A stretch of DNA of 64,000 nucleotides from JAGRKR01 sp041397725 (GCA_041397725.1 JAWKVZ010000002.1:124001-188000); one strand, 5' to 3'; shown: positions 33,568 to 42,776, counted from the stretch's first letter. Numbers and translations are program-made. Notes: a model not told the origin generated them from the letters alone.

Positions 33568-35385
33568 GTGGCCATCCGCCAGCTACCACCCGAGACCGTC
33601 AACCGCATCGCCGCCGGTGAGGTGATCGAGCGACCGGCCAGCGCCGTCAAGGAGCTGGTCGAGAACGCGATCGACGCGGGCGCGCGCCGCATCGAGGTCG
33701 TGTGCGTCGCTGGCGGCCTTTCGCTCATCCGCGTCACCGACGACGGCGCCGGCATGGCGCCGGCCGACCTCGAGCTCGCCGTGGAGCGTCATGCGACCTC
33801 GAAACTCGCGGACGAGGACCTTCTCAACATCTCGACCCTCGGTTTTCGCGGGGAAGCGCTGCCCTCGATCGGCTCGGTGGCGCGCCTCAAGATCGCCAGC
33901 CGGCCGCGTGGGAGCGGCAGCGGCGCGGCCATCGTCGTCGATCGCGGCCGCAAGCTGGCCGTGCGTCCGGCTCCGCTCAACGTCGGGACCGAAGTCGAGA
34001 TCGAGGACCTGTTCTCGGCAACGCCGGCACGCCTCAAATTCCTGAAATCGGAGCGCTCCGAGAACGCTGCCATCAGCGAGACGGTGAAGCGCCTCGCCAT
34101 GGCGCATCCCGAAATAGCCTTCGTGTTGCAGACCGGCGAGCGTGTCGGCCTTACGCTTCCCGCCATGGCGCGCTCGAGCGAGGGCTTTCTCGACCGGCTC
34201 GGCCGCATCATGGGGCGCCCGTTCGTCGCGGATGCGCTCAGCGTCTCGTCCGAGCGCGACGGCGTGCGTGTCTCCGGGTTTGCGGGCGTGCCGACGCTCA
34301 ACCGGCCCGACGCGGGCCAGCAGTTCCTCTTCGTCAACGGCCGCCCGGTGCGCGACCGCTTGCTCGCCGGCGCCGTTCGAGCCGCCTACGGCGACCTGTT
34401 GCCGCGCGGACGCCAGCCGGTGCTCTGTCTCTTCCTGGATCTCGAGCCTTGCGATGTCGACGTCAACGTGCATCCGACCAAGGCCGAGGTGAGGTTCCGC
34501 GATGCGGGCCGTGTGCGCGCCCTCGTCGTCGGCGCGCTCGGGCAGACCCTGCAGGAGGCCGGCCATCGCGCCACCTCGCTCGGCGGCGCCGGTGCGCTCG
34601 AGATGCTGGCGCGCGGGGTCGGGACGGCGGCCAGCGCGTATCCGCAGCGGGCGTATGCCCCTGCCGGCGGGGGAGTGTATCGGCCCGCGCCAGCGCGCTA
34701 CCCGGCCGGGTTCGCGGAAGCCATGCAGGCCCCGCTGGCCGGTCTGGATGCCCCGAGTGCCGACGCGCGTGCGGCGGCGGAGGCGGCGCCCGCCGAGCTG
34801 GTCGACGCTCCCCTCGGTGCGGCGCGTGCCCAGCTCCACGGCACCTACATCGTCGCCGAGACGCGCCACTCCATCGTCATCGTGGATCAGCACGCCGCCC
34901 ACGAGCGGCTCGTCTACGAGCGTTTGAAGGCGGCGCTGGCCGTGGGCGGCGTCGCCCGGCAGGGCCTGCTGCTGCCCGTGGTCGTGGAGCTCGATGCCGA
35001 TGCCGCGGCGGCGGTCGCGGAGCAGGGCGCAGCGCTGTTGGAGCTCGGCCTGGCGGTCGAGGCGTTCGGCGTCGGCGCTGTGATCGTGCGCGAGGTGCCG
35101 GCGCTGCTCGGGGAAACCGACGTTGAGGGGCTCGTACGCGATCTCGCGGCCAATCTGCTCGCCGAGCAGGGCGCGATCGCGCTCAAGGAACGGCTCGAGG
35201 CGGTGGCGGCCACGATGGCCTGCCACGGCTCGGTGCGGGCTGGGCGCCGCCTGACTGCCGCGGAGATGAACGCTCTCCTGCGCGACATGGAGGCGACGCC
35301 TCACTCCGGCCAATGCAATCACGGCCGGCCCACCTACGTCGAGCTCAGGCTCGCCGACGTCGAGCGCCTGTTCGAGCGGCGTTGA
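33568..35385 (+). CDS. mutL: DNA mismatch repair protein MutL, endonuclease type
   Basis: A 605-residue protein. The GHKL ATPase motifs are present: KELVENAIDAGA, DDGAGM, and FRGEALPSIGSVA. The C-terminal domain has the nuclease motif DQHAAHERLVYE starting at residue 440, plus ACHGSVRAG and GQCNHGRPTYVEL, which make up the metal site. This MutL therefore nicks DNA itself, as in bacteria without MutH. The linker (about residues 345-400) is Ala/Pro-rich. The start is GTG at 33568, with AGAAGGGAA upstream. It converges on the DUF1932 dehydrogenase with only 10 bases between stops. Confidence 0.95.
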   Translation: MAIRQLPPETVNRIAAGEVIERPASAVKELVENAIDAGARRIEVVCVAGGLSLIRVTDDGAGMAPADLELAVERHATSKLADEDLLNISTLGFRGEALPSIGSVARLKIASRPRGSGSGAAIVVDRGRKLAVRPAPLNVGTEVEIEDLFSATPARLKFLKSERSENAAISETVKRLAMAHPEIAFVLQTGERVGLTLPAMARSSEGFLDRLGRIMGRPFVADALSVSSERDGVRVSGFAGVPTLNRPDAGQQFLFVNGRPVRDRLLAGAVRAAYGDLLPRGRQPVLCLFLDLEPCDVDVNVHPTKAEVRFRDAGRVRALVVGALGQTLQEAGHRATSLGGAGALEMLARGVGTAASAYPQRAYAPAGGGVYRPAPARYPAGFAEAMQAPLAGLDAPSADARAAAEAAPAELVDAPLGAARAQLHGTYIVAETRHSIVIVDQHAAHERLVYERLKAALAVGGVARQGLLLPVVVELDADAAAAVAEQGAALLELGLAVEAFGVGAVIVREVPALLGETDVEGLVRDLAANLLAEQGAIALKERLEAVAATMACHGSVRAGRRLTAAEMNALLRDMEATPHSGQCNHGRPTYVELRLADVERLFERR

Positions 35386-35395
35386 GGGCGTCGCC

Positions 35396-36313
35396 CTATT
35401 CCGCCGCCTCGGCGCGTCCCTGCCGCTCGAGGGCCGCCAGCGCCGCCATGAAGTCCGCCACCGTCTTGGGCACGCCGTTCTCGTCGGCATAGGCCTTGAG
35501 GCCGAGATCGGCGATGGCTTGCAGGCGGTCGGCGGTCGCCGAGGCCATCAGCGGCTTGATGCCGAGCTCGGTCAGGGTCACGGCGACCTCGCGCATTTCG
35601 CCGGCACGCCGGCCGGAGTGGATGGCGGCGCCGCCGAGCTTGCGGCCGGCGAGCTGCGCCCAGTCGAGACCGGGGAAGCTCTTCTGCAGGGAGTCCAGCA
35701 CCACGTCGCCGACGCCCGCCCGGTTGGCCGAGACGAGGCATTCGTAGAGGAGGCCGTCGAGGCCCTTCATGAAGACGCTGCGGCACATCTTGATGGTCGA
35801 GGCGCTGCCGATGCCGCCATCCAGCGCCTCGATGCGCATGTTATAGGGCGCGAGCTTCGACACGACATCGCGCGCCTTGGCGCCCGCGAGCAGCAGCGGC
35901 ACGCGGTGCTTATGCGGCGGCACGGTGTCCATGACGGCGGCCTCGACCATGTGGGCGCCGGCCCCGTCGATGACCTCGGCGACCTGCCGCTTCTTGCCCG
36001 GTGAGGTGGAATTGAAGTCGAGATAGAGCGTGCCTTTGCCGAGATGCGGCGCGATCTGCCTGGCGGCCACGAGGCTCTGGTCGGTGGTCACGGCGCTGAT
36101 CACGAGTTCAGCGTGGCCGGCGACCTCGGCGGCGCTGGCCGCACGCTTCACGCCGATGCGCTCGGCGGCCTTGACGAGAGCAGCGCCCTTGCCGGCGTCT
36201 GGGAACAGGATGTCCCAGGTCAGGATGTCGATCGGCACGCCCGTACCGATCAGGCCTTCTGCAACACCCTGGCCGGCTTCGCCGAAGCCCAGAAGTCCGA
36301 GTTTCAAGCTCAT
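35396..36313 (-). CDS. NAD(P)-dependent beta-hydroxyacid dehydrogenase-like protein (DUF1932)
   Basis: A 305-residue protein. The N-terminal Rossmann domain has LGFGEAGQGVAEGL and resembles 6-phosphogluconate dehydrogenase-type enzymes. The C-terminal helical domain (SASTIKMCRSVFMKGLDGLLYECLV) is the DUF1932 type. The lysine in STIKMCRSV occupies the place of the catalytic Lys of beta-hydroxyacid dehydrogenases. It probably oxidises a hydroxyacid or reduces a ketoacid. The start at 36313 is set by GGAGGAAGCG. It ends an operon with MmgE/PrpD and an aminotransferase, which points to a small organic or amino acid pathway. Confidence 0.82.
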   Translation of the reverse strand: MSLKLGLLGFGEAGQGVAEGLIGTGVPIDILTWDILFPDAGKGAALVKAAERIGVKRAASAAEVAGHAELVISAVTTDQSLVAARQIAPHLGKGTLYLDFNSTSPGKKRQVAEVIDGAGAHMVEAAVMDTVPPHKHRVPLLLAGAKARDVVSKLAPYNMRIEALDGGIGSASTIKMCRSVFMKGLDGLLYECLVSANRAGVGDVVLDSLQKSFPGLDWAQLAGRKLGGAAIHSGRRAGEMREVAVTLTELGIKPLMASATADRLQAIADLGLKAYADENGVPKTVADFMAALAALERQGRAEAAE

Positions 36314-36355
36314 GGTCGCTTCCTCCATCGTCTTGTCGCGTGTCGTCTGTCTCTG

Positions 36356-37705
36356 TCAGGCCGCCAACGGCATCGCCTCGCCGTCGAGGCTCCACAACCG
36401 CTCGAGCAGGCGCGCGGCCTCGGCCTCGCCAATGACCGGAGCGGCCAGCTCCAGGAACTTGGCCGAGACCTCCTCGTCGCTGAGCGGCGCATCGGGATCG
36501 CCCTTGCGCGTGAGCTGCCGGCGCTCCAGCCGGCGGCCGTCCATCGTCTCGATCGTGACCAGCGCCGAGCGGCGCTTCGGGAAGGCGGCTGCCGCCTCGG
36601 CGTCGACCGCGACGTCCGTCGCGCGGGCGATCCTCAAGACGTCGGGATTGGCGAGGTGGTCGCCATCGTAGGCGTCGAGCCGGACCGAGCCGTAGACCAG
36701 GGCGTGCGCCACGCAATAGCGCACGGAGAATTTGCCCTCGAACGAGGAGCGCGGCTCGACGACGCTGCCGCAGAGCTTGACGGTCGGCTCGTAGCCGCCG
36801 ATGCGGATGGCCTTGATGTCGGCGGGCGTGAGGCCGTGCTCCGCCTGCAGCGCCAGGGCGCCGTCGATGGCCGGGAAGGAATGGCCGCAGCAGCCGTGGT
36901 TCTTCACGGTCATGCGCATGATGTTCCAGCTCTGGCCGAGATCGTCCATGGCGCCGTGCCAGCGCCCGCCGTCGGCCGTCGCGGCGCCGAAGCCGGAGGG
37001 GCCTTCGAGGATATCGAAGGCGCCCGTGACCCCCTTCTCCGCCGCGAAAGCCGCAAGCAGCCCCGCCTCGGCCGCGCGGCCGGCGTGCATGGGCTTGCTC
37101 ATGCTTTCCGACATGAAGGCCTGCTGCAGCGAGGCCGTGAAGGTGCCGACCGTGCTCACCGCGTGCATGGCCTTCGTGGCGTCGAGGCCGATGAGGGCGG
37201 CGACTCCGGCCGCCGCGCCGAAGCAGCCGACCGTGCCGGTGGTGTGCCAGTGACGCGCGTGGGCCGGCTGGATCGCCGCAGAGATGCGCGTGGAGACCTC
37301 GTAGCCGGCGGCGACGCCCTTCAGGATCGCCGCGCCGCCCTTGCCGCGCGCCTCGGCCGCCGCGAGCACCGCGGCCACCACGGGGCAGCCCGGGTGATAG
37401 GTGCCGTCGCGGAAGATGTCGTCGAACTCGACGATGTGCGAGGCCGTGCCGGTGATCAGCGCCGCCGCGCGTGGCAGTGCGCGCCGGCCGGTGCCCGGCA
37501 GCGAGCACGGGCCGACGTCGAGCTCGTCCGCCAGAGTCTCCATGAGCAGCGTGGCCGGCGCCTCCCGGATGCCCGGCAGCTCGCAGGAGAACCAGTCGAT
37601 GATCGCGCGCCGCGTGTAGCGACTGACGGTGGCGTCGAGTGGCCGGCGGTTGATGTCGGCGATGAAGGCGCCGATCCTGCTCATCAGCTCCGACTTTGCA
37701 GTCAT
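36356..37705 (-). CDS. MmgE/PrpD family protein
   Basis: A 449-residue protein of the MmgE/PrpD fold. Typical segments are HIVEFDDIFRDGTYHPGCPVV, GVAAGYEVSTRIS, HWHTTGTVGCFGAAAG, and KNHGCCGHSFPAIDGALAL. Known members are 2-methylcitrate dehydratase (PrpD) and other dehydratases or isomerases. Iminodisuccinate epimerase also belongs here. With a DUF1932 dehydrogenase 42 bases downstream and an aminotransferase 35 bases upstream it probably handles a C4-C6 hydroxy- or amino-dicarboxylate. No methylcitrate synthase or lyase is nearby, so propionate metabolism is unlikely. Confidence 0.85.
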   Translation of the reverse strand: MTAKSELMSRIGAFIADINRRPLDATVSRYTRRAIIDWFSCELPGIREAPATLLMETLADELDVGPCSLPGTGRRALPRAAALITGTASHIVEFDDIFRDGTYHPGCPVVAAVLAAAEARGKGGAAILKGVAAGYEVSTRISAAIQPAHARHWHTTGTVGCFGAAAGVAALIGLDATKAMHAVSTVGTFTASLQQAFMSESMSKPMHAGRAAEAGLLAAFAAEKGVTGAFDILEGPSGFGAATADGGRWHGAMDDLGQSWNIMRMTVKNHGCCGHSFPAIDGALALQAEHGLTPADIKAIRIGGYEPTVKLCGSVVEPRSSFEGKFSVRYCVAHALVYGSVRLDAYDGDHLANPDVLRIARATDVAVDAEAAAAFPKRRSALVTIETMDGRRLERRQLTRKGDPDAPLSDEEVSAKFLELAAPVIGEAEAARLLERLWSLDGEAMPLAA

Positions 37706-37740
37706 GACGGATCTCCTCGGGCTGAGGTCGTGGGTGGGGA

Positions 37741-38949
37741 TCAGGTCAGCTCTGCCGCGGCCCGCTGGATGCGTTCGCAGGCCCGCGTCAGGTCCTCGGT
37801 CGAGGCCGCGAAGGAGATGCGGAAGTGAGGCGAGATGCCGTAGGCCTCACCCTGCACGACGGCGACGCCGTGGCTGTCCATCAGGTACATGACGAAATCG
37901 CTGTCGTTGGCGATCACCTTGCCCTCGGGCGTGCGCTTGCCGATGAGCTCGGCGCAGCTCGGATAGACGTAGAACGCGCCCTCGGGGCTCGGGCAGTGGA
38001 TGCCCCTGGCCTGGTTGAGCATGGACACCACGAGATCGCGGCGGTCCTGGAAGGCCTTGGCGCGTTCGGCCACGAAATGCTGCGGCCCGGTGAGAGCCGC
38101 GACGGCGGCGGCCTGGCCGATCGAGGACGGGCCCGAGGTGCACTGCGACTGCAGCTTCGTCATCTCGCGAATGAGTGCGGTCGGGGCGCCGCAATAGCCG
38201 ATCCGCCAGCCCGTCATGGCATAGGCCTTGGAGACGCCGTTGACGGTGACGGTGCGGTCCTTGAGGCGGGGCTCGACGCCGACGATGGTCTCAACCTTGC
38301 GGCCGTCGAAGACGATGTGCTCGTAGATATCGTCGGACAGGATCCAGATGTTGGGGTGCTTGAGCAGCACGTCTGCGAGGGCTCTCAGATCCGCGGCGCT
38401 GTAGACGGCGCCGGACGGGTTCGACGGCGAGTTCAGCATCAGCCATTTCGTGCGCGGCGTGATGGCCCGCTCGAGCGCCTGCGGTGTCAGCTTGAAGCCC
38501 GTGCCGACAGGGCAGGGAATGGAGATCGGCGTGCCCGAGCCGAGCTGCACGATCTGCGCGTAGGAAATCCAGTAGGGCGCGGGAATGATGACCTCGTCGC
38601 CCGCGCCGACGGTCGCCATCAGCGCGTTGAAGAGAACCTGCTTGGCCCCGGTCGAGACCATGATCTCCTCGGGCTTGTAGTCGATGCCGTTCTCGCGGCG
38701 GAACTTCTCGACGATGGCGGCTTTCAGGTCCGCGGTGCCCGTTACGGTCGTGTACTTCGTCTGACCGGCCTTCATCGCCTTGTAGGCGGCCTCGACGATG
38801 TGATCCGGCGTCTGGAAATCAGGCTCGCCGGAGCTCAGGGCGATGATGTCCTGGCCCTCGGCCTTGAGCTCGCGGGCGCGCTGGGAGGCGAGCGTGCTGG
38901 GCGAGGTCTGGATACGCCCGACGCGGGCGGCAGGAGTGAGCTTTGTCAT
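37741..38949 (-). CDS. Class I aspartate aminotransferase
   Basis: A 402-residue PLP enzyme of fold type I. The PLP lysine lies in VNGVSKAYAMTGWRIGY. Other marks are ALSSGEPDFQTPDHI at the N-terminus, LNSPSNPSGAVYS, and the C-terminal arginine in HFRISFAAS that binds the substrate carboxylate. It matches the alphaproteobacterial AatA/AspC group that transaminates aspartate (and often prephenate) with 2-oxoglutarate. The ATG at 38949 gives the family N-terminus (MTKLTPAARVGRI); a 52-residue upstream extension is open but unlike the family. It leads the minus-strand operon. Confidence 0.92.
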   Translation of the reverse strand: MTKLTPAARVGRIQTSPSTLASQRARELKAEGQDIIALSSGEPDFQTPDHIVEAAYKAMKAGQTKYTTVTGTADLKAAIVEKFRRENGIDYKPEEIMVSTGAKQVLFNALMATVGAGDEVIIPAPYWISYAQIVQLGSGTPISIPCPVGTGFKLTPQALERAITPRTKWLMLNSPSNPSGAVYSAADLRALADVLLKHPNIWILSDDIYEHIVFDGRKVETIVGVEPRLKDRTVTVNGVSKAYAMTGWRIGYCGAPTALIREMTKLQSQCTSGPSSIGQAAAVAALTGPQHFVAERAKAFQDRRDLVVSMLNQARGIHCPSPEGAFYVYPSCAELIGKRTPEGKVIANDSDFVMYLMDSHGVAVVQGEAYGISPHFRISFAASTEDLTRACERIQRAAAELT

Positions 38950-39290
38950 GCTGGTGACCCTTGGGAACGGACCGCTGAAGGCGCGGCATTCCGTTATGCC
39001 GCCTTTTTCGAGCGGGGTCCAAGCGAATAGATCGCCGCCGCGCATCGGCGTCGGCAGGTGGTGAATTGATGGGAGTTGCCATGGGGTCTCCACGGCATGG
39101 CCCAATTGAAGTCACGAAGGGTTTCTACTGAGGAACCTGGTTCAGGACTGCCGGGGAAAATTTTCGATCCGCATCCTCTGGTCGCGATGGCGCACACGGT
39201 CCGCAGAGACCGGGCGTTCGCACACGAGGGGCGAGCATTCACGCCGAGCGAGGGCGTGGCGTCGATGTTCGAGGAGCACGCGGTACAGTC
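38950..39290. other. Non-coding region between aminotransferase and unknown membrane protein
   Basis: A 341-base divergent region. It contains the plus-strand terminator-like hairpin at 38983-39008. A short plus-strand frame, 39076 (TTG) or 39097 (ATG) to 39294, ends by overlapping the next start codon (ATGA) but has no clear ribosome site and no family resemblance. An AT-rich patch at about 39155-39165 may be part of a promoter for the 39291 gene. Confidence 0.5.
38983..39008 (+). terminator. Orphan intrinsic terminator
   Basis: A perfect 7-bp stem (GCGGCAT with ATGCCGC) and 6-base loop is followed by C and five Ts on the plus strand. It lies 34 bases upstream of the start of the minus-strand aminotransferase, where no plus-strand gene is known to end. 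Confidence 0.6.
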
Positions 39291-41903
39291 ATGAGCTTTT
39301 CACAGAATGCAGCGGCGGCGCGAGGCATGACGGGGCTCGCCAGCGGTTCCTGGCCGCCGGAGCGCAAGCGCAAGCGCGACCCCAAGAAGATCACGCTTAT
39401 CGTCGGGCTGTCGCTGCTCTCGTGGATATCGACCTATACCGGCATGCTCGAGCTGATCCAGGCCAATCTCGGCACGGTGGGTCTGCTCGAAAGGGTGGCC
39501 GTCGGTTTCGCCGTGGCGATGCTGCAGGTGATGATCGTCTGGCTGCTCGATCAGGTCTTCGCCGATCTTCACGTCACGACGCGCATGCTCTACGCCGTCG
39601 GCTACCTGTTCCTGACGGTGATCTCGGTCGGCTTCGGCTTCGGCTTCTACTGGAAAGTGCTGGAGTCGCGGGCGGAGGCCTCGCGCTCGGCGGAATCGGC
39701 AGTCGGTCAGGTCCAGGCGGCGCTGCATGGGGCGCAGACACGCCTTGATCAGCTCCACCAGACGCTGCTGACCCTATCGACACTTTCGACGACCAAGGCC
39801 AAGGAAGAGCGCGATCGCGGCACGTCGTGCCCCGGCAGCCGGCCCGGTGACGGCCCGCGCCGGGCATTGCGTGATACCGACGCGCAGCGCTTCCAGTTCG
39901 CGAGCACCTTCGTCGGGCAGCGCATCTCGACCATCAAGGCCGACGTCAAGGCGTTCGACGCCGACCTCGTCAAGATCGTCAGCATGGACAAGACGACCTT
40001 CGATGCGCGCTCGGGCACCCGCAACGATTTCATGAAGCAGGTCGGCCGTCGGCTCGACATGGCCGTCACCCGTTTCAATGCCTTCCGGACCGATCCGCAA
40101 CTCCGCCAGATCCGCTCCGATCTGGCCGACCGCGCCGACCGGGCGACCTTCCCCGACGGCAAGGGCAGGACGTTCTCCTGCCCGGACCCCCAGCTTCAGT
40201 CGGCGCTCAAGGGCGTCGTGCGAGCCATCGACCAGCTTCCAGACCTGGCCAAGCCCAAGATCGCCGCCGTCGAGGGTTCGGAGGCCGTGATCGAGGCCTT
40301 CCGCCGCCTGACCGCCACGCTCTTCGGCGCGATGCAGCTCAAGCTGCCGCCAAGCCCCGAAGAGTTGCGGGCGCTGCAACAGCGCGCGGTGCAGTCGTTC
40401 CAGTCCGCGGACAAGCAGCGCCAGATCACCATGGACGGCGCCGGCCTCGCCAAGCGCGACTACATCCCGCTGGGGGTTGCCATCTTCGTGGACTTCTGCC
40501 TGCTGCTGGTGTCGATCGGCCGGCCGATGGGAGGTTTCCAGCGGCTCGAGTCACGCATGCTCGAGGCCGAGGAGAGCCCGGTCATCCGCATCCTCTCTCG
40601 CTTCCACGACATCCATCGTGACGACGACATCCGCCAGACGTTCGAGGTCTTCCGGCACGTCGTGTTCAACATCGGTGGCGACTATTACGCCGCTGTTCCG
40701 GTCGACGGCTCCATTCCCCTCAACGCCGGCCCTCACGTGCGCCAGGAGGCGCTCGAGGCGCAGCTTCTCGGCAATTTGTTCACGAGCTTCGAGAACGAAG
40801 GGGTGTTCAAGCGTGTTCTGGTGCCGCTGCTGACGACGCGCGGCATCCAGAAGCGGCTCAAGCTGCAGGGCAGCAAGTTCGCCGACAAGCCGGCGTTCCG
40901 CGTCTACCGCTTCCGTCGCGAGAAGTGGTCGAAGTGGGTGCTCGGAGCCATGATGGGCGCTGCCAAGCGCGTCGAGGCCGAGAAGAGCATGATGAGTGCC
41001 CAGGACCCCAAGGGGCGCGTCGAGCCGTCGCTCAGGGAGCGCACTGGCGCTGGCTCAGGGACCGTTGCAGCGCCCTCGCGTGAGGATGCGCACCTCGGCC
41101 CCGCCGTCGCGCCGCTCGCCGAGCCCTGGCGCGGCAGCGACTGGCGAGACGGCGACTGGCGCGGACCGAGTGGTCAGCCCGCGTCGAACATTACGCGCTT
41201 CCCGTCACGGACGCCGACCGCCCCGCCGCCGTTCGTCCGCTCGAGCGATCCGTCCAGCCGGCTGGAGCCGGGCGGTCAGGCAATGCCGGTGGCGCGGCCG
41301 GTCTCAGATGTCGAGGCTCGGACGGATATGGCAGAGGTCTCCAGGCGCGATCCGGTCGCTACGCCGAAAAGCGAGCCCGCAGTCTCCGACGAGGTGCCCG
41401 CACCGCCCGCCGCCAACAGCAATACCGCGCCCGATGGCCGTCGTGCTGCGCCGGTCTGGTCGCCGGTCGCCGCTGCCGCCGTGGCGGCGAGCGAGGTGCA
41501 GTTCGAGCCTGCAAAGGTGATCCCCTGGCCGGCCGGCGAGCGGCAGGATGAGGGCGAGGCCGCACACGTCACGAACAACTTCTACGTGGTGACGGACCAG
41601 CTCGCGTTCGCCTTCGACCGGGCGCAAGGCCAGCCGATGCAAGTCGAGATCGAGAGCGCCCCGCGCCTTGAGGCCGAGGCGGGTGTGGCTCATGACGGGG
41701 CTGCGCCATCGGCGCCCGCGCCGACCGCGGACCTGCTGCCGCCACCGCCCGCCGCCGGGAGCGACCTCCGCACCGGCCGGGCGGACGCTCAGGATCTCGA
41801 GGTGACCGACGACGGCGAGTGGAACTCCGGCGCCGACATCGACATCGAGAAGATCGCTACCCGCTTCAGCAAGGAGGGGGGCGGAAAATCCAACGTCGGC
41901 TGA
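39291..41903 (+). CDS. Large membrane protein of unknown function
   Basis: An 870-residue protein I do not recognise. After a basic N-terminus (RKRKRDPKK) come three hydrophobic helices at about 34-52, 68-86 and 99-121. A helical, charged domain of about 270 residues follows, with three cysteines in total (CPGS, SCPD), then a fourth helix at about 393-410 (YIPLGVAIFVDFCLLLV). By the positive-inside rule the 122-390 domain would be periplasmic and the C-terminal 460 residues cytosolic. The latter begin with a folded part (about 420-570, HDIHRDDDIRQTFEVFRHVV) and end in a Pro/Ala/Arg-rich low-complexity region with an acidic tail. It is followed by an unknown soluble protein and an alpha-2-macroglobulin/PBP1c pair. 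Confidence 0.7.
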   Translation: MSFSQNAAAARGMTGLASGSWPPERKRKRDPKKITLIVGLSLLSWISTYTGMLELIQANLGTVGLLERVAVGFAVAMLQVMIVWLLDQVFADLHVTTRMLYAVGYLFLTVISVGFGFGFYWKVLESRAEASRSAESAVGQVQAALHGAQTRLDQLHQTLLTLSTLSTTKAKEERDRGTSCPGSRPGDGPRRALRDTDAQRFQFASTFVGQRISTIKADVKAFDADLVKIVSMDKTTFDARSGTRNDFMKQVGRRLDMAVTRFNAFRTDPQLRQIRSDLADRADRATFPDGKGRTFSCPDPQLQSALKGVVRAIDQLPDLAKPKIAAVEGSEAVIEAFRRLTATLFGAMQLKLPPSPEELRALQQRAVQSFQSADKQRQITMDGAGLAKRDYIPLGVAIFVDFCLLLVSIGRPMGGFQRLESRMLEAEESPVIRILSRFHDIHRDDDIRQTFEVFRHVVFNIGGDYYAAVPVDGSIPLNAGPHVRQEALEAQLLGNLFTSFENEGVFKRVLVPLLTTRGIQKRLKLQGSKFADKPAFRVYRFRREKWSKWVLGAMMGAAKRVEAEKSMMSAQDPKGRVEPSLRERTGAGSGTVAAPSREDAHLGPAVAPLAEPWRGSDWRDGDWRGPSGQPASNITRFPSRTPTAPPPFVRSSDPSSRLEPGGQAMPVARPVSDVEARTDMAEVSRRDPVATPKSEPAVSDEVPAPPAANSNTAPDGRRAAPVWSPVAAAAVAASEVQFEPAKVIPWPAGERQDEGEAAHVTNNFYVVTDQLAFAFDRAQGQPMQVEIESAPRLEAEAGVAHDGAAPSAPAPTADLLPPPPAAGSDLRTGRADAQDLEVTDDGEWNSGADIDIEKIATRFSKEGGGKSNVG

Positions 41904-42074
41904 CGAAATTGCGACGTCGGCCGGCTTCCCAGGGGGGGCAGTTTGCGATGCCGGTCCGGGTGTCACAAAGCGGGACACGGGCAATGAAAATTTAACTGCC
42001 TCCGGGCTACCAATAAGTCCTGCTGTTCACGCGCAACGCGACGCCCCCACAGCGACGCCAATGAGAACCGGAAA

Positions 42075-42689
42075 ATGACCATAACGAAATCGCAGCCTTG
42101 CATCGAGTTGGTGAGACGTTCCGACAAAGAAGAGAGGCTGGTCCAGTTTATCGGGTCCTATGTCCGTGCCGTGCGGGATGGCGAGGTCGACGACCCCCGC
42201 CAGCAGCAACTGACCTGCGTTGCCAAATCCTTGCATTCTCCGGTCATGCGTGCGCTCGAGCGCGTCGCCGACGAGATTGCCGCGGCAAAGCTCGATCTCC
42301 ATGCCATCATCACCGAGCCGCGGGCGGCGGAGGCGCCGTCCGGCACGCTCGACGCGCTGCTCCATTCGGTGCGTATCGCCACGAATCCGCGTCTTCTCGA
42401 TGCGCACGAGCAACTCACCCTCGGCGGCACCCATACCTGGATCGGCGACAGTATGCGCCGCGATGCCGACAAGCGTGATGCCTTCGAGCGGTTCGAGACG
42501 GCCTGCGCCGAGACGAACAAGCGGGGGCGCGCCTGCTTCGACCGCTTCTGGGGCATCTGCGAGCCTGTCGTGCTGGTGAGCAGCACGACAGAGCATCAGG
42601 GAGCGGAGGAGCAGTCGGCGCCTGCGGGCTCGTGCTCCGTGGTCGCCCAGGACGGCCGCGAGAGCGCGCTGGTGTCGACCCGTCACTGA
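42075..42689 (+). CDS. Unrecognised protein
   Basis: A 204-residue protein with no signal peptide or membrane helix. It is predicted to be largely helical and soluble: RSDKEERLVQFIGSYVRAV, VMRALERVADEIAAAKLDL and DKRDAFERFETACAET. Five cysteines are spread along it. The family is unknown to me. The start at 42075 has only a modest GGAAA site. It lies 171 bases after the large membrane protein and 175 bases before the macroglobulin, so it may have its own promoter. Codon use is like its neighbours, which supports a real gene. Confidence 0.55.
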   Translation: MTITKSQPCIELVRRSDKEERLVQFIGSYVRAVRDGEVDDPRQQQLTCVAKSLHSPVMRALERVADEIAAAKLDLHAIITEPRAAEAPSGTLDALLHSVRIATNPRLLDAHEQLTLGGTHTWIGDSMRRDADKRDAFERFETACAETNKRGRACFDRFWGICEPVVLVSSTTEHQGAEEQSAPAGSCSVVAQDGRESALVSTRH

Positions 42690-42757
42690 GCTTCACCTTC
42701 CGCACGACGCGAGGCGCGCGCCGGTCATCGGGCCGGTCAGCGCCTACGCTTGGACCC

Positions 42758-42776
42758 ATCTACCAATTCTGTAGAT
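42758..42776. repeat. Inverted repeat upstream of the macroglobulin gene
   Basis: Perfect 6-bp half sites ATCTAC and GTAGAT are separated by 7 bases in an AT-rich patch, 88 bases before the macroglobulin start codon. It could be an operator; no regulator is known for it. Confidence 0.35.

Noticed and set aside
39076..39294. A small plus-strand frame ending with ATGA overlap on the unknown membrane protein
   Set aside because: No clear ribosome site, no similarity, and the overlap alone is weak support; kept only as a note in the intergenic entry.
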